From Exiguobacterium marinum DSM 16307 (GTDB taxonomy: Bacteria; Bacillota; Bacilli; Exiguobacteriales; Exiguobacteriaceae), in contig NZ_KK211189.1 in NCBI RefSeq assembly GCF_000620845.1, positions 1,441,662 through 1,505,661 of the forward strand: a stretch of 64,000 nucleotides of DNA, in the 5' to 3' direction. How positions within the stretch are numbered: position 1 is the first letter of the stretch; each line of letters starts with the position of its first letter. The position numbers and the translations under genes are program-made. This document shows positions 59,008 to 64,000 of this stretch, in pieces. Under the pieces are notes generated by a model that was not told the DNA's origin, ran no database searches, and worked only from the letters and a program-made list of their open reading frames with translations.

Positions 59008-61173
59008 TCAGTCATCTGTCATTTTCTCATTTTCAGATCGCAGACGGAGGACTTCACGTTCGGCCCAATTTGAAGGTTCCCGCTCAAAGACGCTTGGAAT
59101 GTTATTCCAACGACCACCTGTATATTGATGAATGATGATTTGTGACTGGATCTCTTCTTCTTTGGCCTCTCCTTTCACATATACATATCGTCCGTCAGAA
59201 CGCTGTCTTCTTGCCTTAACGTTATCAACGAGTTGAAGAGCCATCATGTCTTTGATATACGTCTTGTGCGATGTATTCAGGATAGGGAAGAGAATCTCAA
59301 TCCGCTTCTTCATATTACGGGTCATCCAGTCAGCTGAAGAACAGTACAAGTCTTCTTTGCCATTTTGATAGAAATAAAAGATTCGTGAGTGTTCGAGATA
59401 GCGATCGATAATGGAAATGACTCGAATGTTTTCAGAGACACCTTTGATTCCTGGCCGCAAGCAACAAATTCCACGTATAATCAAATCGATTTTTACTCCT
59501 GCAGAGGAAGCATCATATAGTTTAGTGATGATAGCTCGATCTGTTATCGAATTCATCTTGGCGACAATTCGTCCATTGCCATACTTCTCATGTAATTTAA
59601 TCTCTTCTTCAATCTTATTGAGGAAAAAATCTTTCATATCATCGGGAGATGTCTCAAATTGATGCCAGGACGGTCTTTCTCCATAACCGGACAACCAGTT
59701 GAAAAAGTTTGTGGCATCCTCAGCGAGTTCCTCATTTGTCGTGAGGAGCCCAACATCGGTATACAATTTTGCTGTAGAGTCATTATAGTTACCTGTTCCG
59801 AGGTGGACGAAGCGCTGCAATACTCCTCCTTCTAAGATTCGAACGACGAGTGTGATTTTAGAATGCGTTTTGAGTTCTTTATAACCGTAAATCACGTGAG
59901 CCCCGGCTTTTTCAAGTTGCTTCGCCCATTGAATATTTTTCTCTTCATCGAAGCGCGCCTTCAATTCAACGAGAACGGTCACTTGCTTCCCGCTTTCTGC
60001 AGCATCGGTCAACGCTTTGATGATTGGGGAGTCCCCTGAGACTCGGTATAGTGTCTGTTTGATGGCTAACACATTCGGGTCTTTTGCAGCTTGAGCGATA
60101 AATCGGACGATCGGATCAAACGAGTGATACGGGTGATGAAGCAGATAATCCTGTTTGGCGATGCTTTGGAATAAATCTTTTCCGGATTCTAGACCTTCGG
60201 GGATAAAGGGAATCAATGTCTCATTGATCATATCATCGTATTCCATCCCGATTTGGCTGTATATACCGAATAAAAAGGTCAGGTCGATTGGACCATCGAC
60301 GATGAAAATGTCACGGTCGTGTAAATCGAGGACATCTTGTAGCATGAACAACAATTCTTTTCGTAATGAACGTTGTTGCACTTCGAGTCGGATGCCAACC
60401 CCGTAACGTCGTTTTTTCAGTTCTTTTTCGATTTGTTTCAAGACGTCGCGACTGTCTTCCTCATGAAACGGCATATCAGCATTACGGGTAATTCGGAATG
60501 GCATCGTTGATTCGACGACGAATCCTTTGAAGAGCGAGTCGATAAATTGAATGATTAAATCTTCTAGTAAAACCAAATCTGTATGTTCCTCATCATCGGT
60601 AGGCAGTTCCAGATAACGAGGAAGAACAGATGGAACTTGAACGAGGGCGAGTCGTTTCTTTCCTTCGCTGTTTGAAGCGATTTCGACGGCGATATTCAAC
60701 GATTTTGATAAAAGCATTGGAAACGGCCGATAGGCATCAATTGCAATCGGAGTGAGGACCGGAAAAACATGTGTGCGAAAATACTCTTTCACAAAGTCCT
60801 GCTGTGTCTTGTTCAAATGTTTCGTGCGTAAAAAGCGGACATTCTGGTTAGATAGCTGTTTCGTGATTTTTTTATAGGTCGCATATTGGGTCTCGACGAG
60901 TTCCTGTGCTCGCATCGAAATCGACTTAATTTGTTGTTTCGGAGTTAGTCCCGTCTTATCTTCTGGACGGTTAAACCCGGCGAGTACCTCATCCTTTAAT
61001 CCACCGACACGCACCATATAAAATTCGTCAAGATTTGAGCTGAAGATTGCTAAAAATTTTAAACGCTCCATTAGCGGATTTCGCTCGTCCATCGCCTCTT
61101 CTAGAACACGTTCATTGAAATCGAGCCAGCTGAGTTCACGGTTGTTGAAATGGTCATACGTATAGTCGGACAT
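59008..61173 (-). CDS. ppk: Polyphosphate kinase
   Basis: A 721-residue PPK1 that polymerises the ATP gamma-phosphate into polyphosphate (reversible). The N domain starts FNNRELSWLDFNERVLEEA; the autophosphorylated His is near residue 438 (KTHSKITLVVR), the second catalytic His near 593 (YLEHSRIFYF), and ADWMTRNMKKRIE near 618 is typical. Membrane-associated in many bacteria. It starts 2 nt after ppx, forming a ppx-ppk operon for polyphosphate turnover. Confidence 0.97.
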   Translation of the reverse strand: MSDYTYDHFNNRELSWLDFNERVLEEAMDERNPLMERLKFLAIFSSNLDEFYMVRVGGLKDEVLAGFNRPEDKTGLTPKQQIKSISMRAQELVETQYATYKKITKQLSNQNVRFLRTKHLNKTQQDFVKEYFRTHVFPVLTPIAIDAYRPFPMLLSKSLNIAVEIASNSEGKKRLALVQVPSVLPRYLELPTDDEEHTDLVLLEDLIIQFIDSLFKGFVVESTMPFRITRNADMPFHEEDSRDVLKQIEKELKKRRYGVGIRLEVQQRSLRKELLFMLQDVLDLHDRDIFIVDGPIDLTFLFGIYSQIGMEYDDMINETLIPFIPEGLESGKDLFQSIAKQDYLLHHPYHSFDPIVRFIAQAAKDPNVLAIKQTLYRVSGDSPIIKALTDAAESGKQVTVLVELKARFDEEKNIQWAKQLEKAGAHVIYGYKELKTHSKITLVVRILEGGVLQRFVHLGTGNYNDSTAKLYTDVGLLTTNEELAEDATNFFNWLSGYGERPSWHQFETSPDDMKDFFLNKIEEEIKLHEKYGNGRIVAKMNSITDRAIITKLYDASSAGVKIDLIIRGICCLRPGIKGVSENIRVISIIDRYLEHSRIFYFYQNGKEDLYCSSADWMTRNMKKRIEILFPILNTSHKTYIKDMMALQLVDNVKARRQRSDGRYVYVKGEAKEEEIQSQIIIHQYTGGRWNNIPSVFEREPSNWAEREVLRLRSENEKMTDD

Positions 61174-61175
61174 GT

Positions 61176-62705
61176 TTATTCCTCCTCACTTATAACGATC
61201 TCAATCGATTGGTCGATTGCGCGTTCTAAATGCTTTTTATGTCGTGTACTTCGTTGCAACTCAAAACGAGCAGACCCATTCGTCTCAAGAGAGAGTATAA
61301 GTCCGTCTTTTGACCTAGAAACATGTAGATCGGTGACGATTTGGCGTTCGGTCAAATCGAAGGCATCGACGAGCTTTACAATGGAACCGAGCAATTCAAG
61401 ACTCTTTAACAACTTTTGATCAAACCACTTCGGAAATGCTTCGATATGTTGTTCTAATACTCGTTTTGATTTAAATGATGTGACGAGAGCAAGGGCGAGA
61501 CGGTCTTCGTTGTTTAGCCCTTTAAAATCGTTTGTAGTGATTAAATGGAACGTGTGGTCGCTCTTGTTGTTATGATCGATATACTCTCCGACATAAGCGA
61601 GGCGACAGGCCCCTTCAAGAAGCCCTGGTTCGAACGGTTTCGGTTTAATCACTTTTTCTTCAATCAATCCGGTATACAACTGACGGGCCAAGCGAATCAA
61701 GTGTTGATGGCGGGTGGGGTTCACATCATATTGTTTTTCAAAATGTCGGAAGCTCTCTTCTTTGACGTCGGCGAAACGGACTTTGTCGTGCTCATGTAAA
61801 TAGTTTTCATAGAAGAGGCCTTCACGAAGCCCATTGTTACTCATCGTAAATTCAGGAACTTTCAAATATTTTGCTAGTTCTCCGATTGCTGTGACAGCAG
61901 GTGCGATGATGTCGACGCGGTCTTTAGAGAGTCCGTCCAAGCGTCCGAGTTGCTTACTCGACATTCCGACGAGCTCGTCTACAACTTCCTCAAGTTGATC
62001 AGCAGAGATTGTATATTGATGAATTCCTTCAAGTGGAAAGTTAGATAGGGTCTGTTCAACACGAACTAAGTTTCGAGCTGTCCCACCAACACCGACAAGT
62101 GGGACGCCATGAGGTTCCAACCATTCAATTTCTTTGAATGCTTTCTTCAAGTATGAAATCAATGCCTTACGTTCGTCTTTCGTCATTGTATCGTCTTTCA
62201 TAAACTCTTTTGTCAATGTGACGGCACCGAACGGGAAGCTGTGATAAAAGACGAGCTCTCGGTTCTGAAAATAGGTGACTTCCATTGATCCTCCGCCAAT
62301 ATCGACCGAATAGCCATCTTCAACATAGGTCGAATTGACAATGGCTGAGTATCCGTAATACGCTTCTTCATAATCACTTAACAAACGGATGGTCATGTCA
62401 GTAGATAGCTTTACTTGTTGTAAAATTTCATCCGAATTATTAGCGTTCCGAATGGCAGCCGTCGCCACAGGGAGTACATCGGTAACGGTGTGATAATCGT
62501 TTAATTCCTTAAAATGACGTAATGTATCGATGAGCGCAGCGATTCCTTCATCTGTCATTTCATTCGAATCACTAATATGGCTAGATAAACGAGCGACCTC
62601 TTTTACGTTCAAACGCTCAAAGTATTGTCCTTCCTCGTTGACTTCAAAAATGACGTTCCGGATCGAGTTGGACCCGATATCAATGACTGCAAGTTTCTTT
62701 TCCAT
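61176..62705 (-). CDS. ppx: Exopolyphosphatase (Ppx/GppA family)
   Basis: A 509-residue enzyme releasing orthophosphate from polyphosphate ends (and possibly cleaving pppGpp). The actin-like ATPase fold has AVIDIGSNSIRNVIFEV at the N-terminus, VDIGGGSMEVTYF near residue 144 and GVGGTARNL near 206; an HD-like C-terminal domain covers about 315-500. ATG with GAAGGGGAT upstream. First gene of the operon with ppk; divergent from the zinc importer. Confidence 0.94.
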   Translation of the reverse strand: MEKKLAVIDIGSNSIRNVIFEVNEEGQYFERLNVKEVARLSSHISDSNEMTDEGIAALIDTLRHFKELNDYHTVTDVLPVATAAIRNANNSDEILQQVKLSTDMTIRLLSDYEEAYYGYSAIVNSTYVEDGYSVDIGGGSMEVTYFQNRELVFYHSFPFGAVTLTKEFMKDDTMTKDERKALISYLKKAFKEIEWLEPHGVPLVGVGGTARNLVRVEQTLSNFPLEGIHQYTISADQLEEVVDELVGMSSKQLGRLDGLSKDRVDIIAPAVTAIGELAKYLKVPEFTMSNNGLREGLFYENYLHEHDKVRFADVKEESFRHFEKQYDVNPTRHQHLIRLARQLYTGLIEEKVIKPKPFEPGLLEGACRLAYVGEYIDHNNKSDHTFHLITTNDFKGLNNEDRLALALVTSFKSKRVLEQHIEAFPKWFDQKLLKSLELLGSIVKLVDAFDLTERQIVTDLHVSRSKDGLILSLETNGSARFELQRSTRHKKHLERAIDQSIEIVISEEE

Positions 62706-62807
62706 AAAACCATCCCCTTCATACTAATAGTGTAATCGACAAGCTTTTGAACGAACATATGATTTACGTGAATTTTAACATTTCGCTGAGGGGGAAACCG
62801 GTCTTGC

Positions 62808-62836
62808 TTGAAGACATGTCTAATATTTTGTATAAT
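62808..62836 (+). promoter_or_regulatory. Sigma-A promoter of znuCB
   Basis: TTGAAG (62808-62813) and perfect TATAAT (62831-62836), 17 nt apart, with the Zur box immediately downstream. Confidence 0.75.
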
Positions 62837-62849
62837 ACAAACGCCTAGG

Positions 62850-62870
62850 AAGTAGAAATGATTACGATTT
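62850..62870 (+). promoter_or_regulatory. Zur box (zinc-dependent repressor site)
   Basis: AAGTAGAAAT-G-ATTACGATTT matches the Bacillus Zur consensus (AAATCGTAAT-N-ATTACGATTT) at 17 of 20 positions, with a perfect right half-site. Located about +8 to +28 relative to the predicted transcription start, so bound Zur-Zn would block transcription of the importer. Confidence 0.82.
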
Positions 62871-62892
62871 ATCAAATGAGAGAAGGGATTAG

Positions 62893-63654
62893 ATGACAAA
62901 ATCCGTCGTCAAATTAAACGATGTGTCTTATTTCTATGATGGGACACCGGCCTTACAACACGTATCGATTGATATTCGACAAGGGGACTTTGTCGCAATC
63001 GTTGGAGAAAACGGTTCTGGGAAGTCGACCTTGATTCGAACCATTCTTGGTTTACTAAACCCACAACAAGGGTCTGTCGAACTTTTTGGCAAGCCAATCT
63101 CGCAGTTTAAAGACAAGTCTCGTATCAGTTACGTTTCCCAAAAAGCGGCCTCGTTTAACTCGGGATTCCCGGTTACGGTGGAAGAGGTCGTAGCAATGGG
63201 AAGATATGGTCGCCTTGGTTTATTCAAACGTCTCAAAATAGAAGATCAAGCAGCGATTCAAAATGCTCTTGAAACGGTAAATATGTGGCAGTTTCGCCAT
63301 CGTAAAATTGGAGAATTATCAGGTGGGCAGCAACAACGGGTCTTCATCGCACGGGCGATGGTTAACCAGCCCGATCTATTGATTCTCGATGAACCGACCG
63401 TTGGTGTCGACCAAAAGCATCTACAGGATTTTTATGAAGTATTGCATATGCTCAGAGAACATACGACGTGTACATTCGTACTCGTCACACACGATTTGAA
63501 CGTTGTGACGGACCTCGTCACGAAAGTCGTCCATCTTGATCATGGAAAATTGGCGTGCAATTGTGGTTTAAGGGAATATAGTGAGCTCGGTGAACTGGCA
63601 TCATCCATCAAACCATATCCTGTCAAAGTTCTCATTCACGAGGGTACAAGATGA
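62893..63654 (+). CDS. znuC: Zinc ABC transporter ATP-binding protein
   Basis: A 253-residue ABC ATPase. Walker A GENGSGKST near residue 39, Q-loop YVSQKAASF, signature LSGGQQQRVFIARA near 138, Walker B LLILDEPTVGVD near 158 and H-loop VLVTHD near 194. It belongs to the ZnuC/AdcC/MntB subgroup; the Zur box identifies zinc as cargo. Overlaps the permease gene by ATGA. Same location as zurA in B. subtilis. Confidence 0.93.
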   Translation: MTKSVVKLNDVSYFYDGTPALQHVSIDIRQGDFVAIVGENGSGKSTLIRTILGLLNPQQGSVELFGKPISQFKDKSRISYVSQKAASFNSGFPVTVEEVVAMGRYGRLGLFKRLKIEDQAAIQNALETVNMWQFRHRKIGELSGGQQQRVFIARAMVNQPDLLILDEPTVGVDQKHLQDFYEVLHMLREHTTCTFVLVTHDLNVVTDLVTKVVHLDHGKLACNCGLREYSELGELASSIKPYPVKVLIHEGTR

Positions 63655-64000
63655 TTGCAGATCTCTGGACATATAGTTTTTTACGTTATGCGTTCATCGC
63701 GGCACTTGTCATCGGCTTCACTGCTCCTTTAATTGGTTCATTTGTTGTGGTCAGACGAATGAGCTTGATTGCCGATGCACTGTCACACATAACCCTTGCC
63801 GGTATTTCATTTAGCTTATTTCTTGGACAATATATTGCCTTGTTTGCTGGGCTAAACCCGCTTTATATGGGTACGTTAATTTCGGTGCTAGCGGCACTTG
63901 GGCTCAATTGGTTGCGCGGGAAATATATTCACTTTCAAGAACTGTCTATTCCAATTATGATGTCTGCAGGGATGGGACTCAGTGCAATCTTCATATCGCT
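63651..64000 (+). CDS. znuB: Zinc ABC transporter permease (5' part, truncated by the window end)
   Basis: About 116 codons of an ABC-3 family permease are visible with no stop. The first residues are MIADLWTYSFLRYAFIAAL, then VVVRRMSLIADALSHITLAG near residue 37, the family motif (RRMSLIxDALSH). Three to four membrane segments are seen so far. ATGA overlap with znuC. The rest of the gene, and probably zur, lies beyond the window. Confidence 0.92.
   Translation, partial: MIADLWTYSFLRYAFIAALVIGFTAPLIGSFVVVRRMSLIADALSHITLAGISFSLFLGQYIALFAGLNPLYMGTLISVLAALGLNWLRGKYIHFQELSIPIMMSAGMGLSAIFIS

Overview
The window is one continuous stretch of low-GC Gram-positive (Firmicutes, Bacillales) chromosome. 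Gene content, near-canonical ribosome-binding sites, frequent GTG/TTG starts, a CIRCE element, a T-box leader, a Zur box and two sigma-W-type promoters all point there. Gene order follows the Bacillus subtilis comE-holA-rpsT-lepA-hemW-hrcA-grpE-dnaK-dnaJ-prmA-rsmE ... rpsU-yqeY-floA-phoH-pgpH-ybeY-dgkA-era-recO-glyQS-ccpN-ppsR-dnaG-rpoD-cccA-trmK-yqfO-ispH-cshB-nfo-znuCB backbone. The sporulation genes found in that backbone (gpr, spoIIP, yqfC, yqfD) are missing, so a non-sporulating relative such as Exiguobacterium is my best guess (inference from memory of synteny). No tRNA, rRNA, IS element, prophage or CRISPR array was seen.

Layout. 1-2.6 kb: sigma-W-type promoter, a coiled-coil protein, a YuaF/NfeD-type membrane protein and flotillin FloT. 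2.7-5.3 kb: a BMP-family lipoprotein translationally coupled to a chemoreceptor. 5.5-8.2 kb: comEA-comEC without comEB. 8.3-10.3 kb: yqzM, holA, a GNAT acetyltransferase, rpsT. 10.5-15.8 kb: lepA, then a serC-serA-DUF1015 serine operon. 15.9-24.3 kb: hemW, a DUF1054 gene and the CIRCE-controlled hrcA-grpE-dnaK-dnaJ-prmA-rsmE cluster. 24.4-33.2 kb: an accessory block inserted into the backbone, with a 1,200-residue secreted S8 protease, a yrrT-luxS-mccA-mccB methyl-cycle/reverse-transsulfuration operon, rarD and deoC.

33.3-51.9 kb: the conserved information-processing and membrane core. It holds rpsU-yqeY, a second sigma-W-type promoter with nfeD-floA, phoH-pgpH-ybeY-dgkA-era-recO, a glycine T-box with glyQ-glyS, ccpN-ppsR, dnaG-rpoD, cccA and trmK-yqfO. 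52.0-64.0 kb: ispH; a sensor kinase coupled to a membrane-anchored sugar-binding-type protein but with no response regulator or permease; cshB; nfo with a small HNH-like zinc protein; a XapX peptide; ppx-ppk; and a Zur-boxed zinc importer (znuC and the 5' part of znuB).

Most notable: (i) both flotillin operons carry near-identical TGAAAC-17-CGTATA promoters; (ii) two separate modules couple a substrate-binding protein to a signal transducer with no transporter; (iii) the DUF1015 protein in the serine operon has a DGHHR motif recalling ParB/SerK-type serine kinases and is a candidate for the last serine step; (iv) both cytidine-type deaminase genes expected here (comEB, cdd) and all expected sporulation genes are absent.
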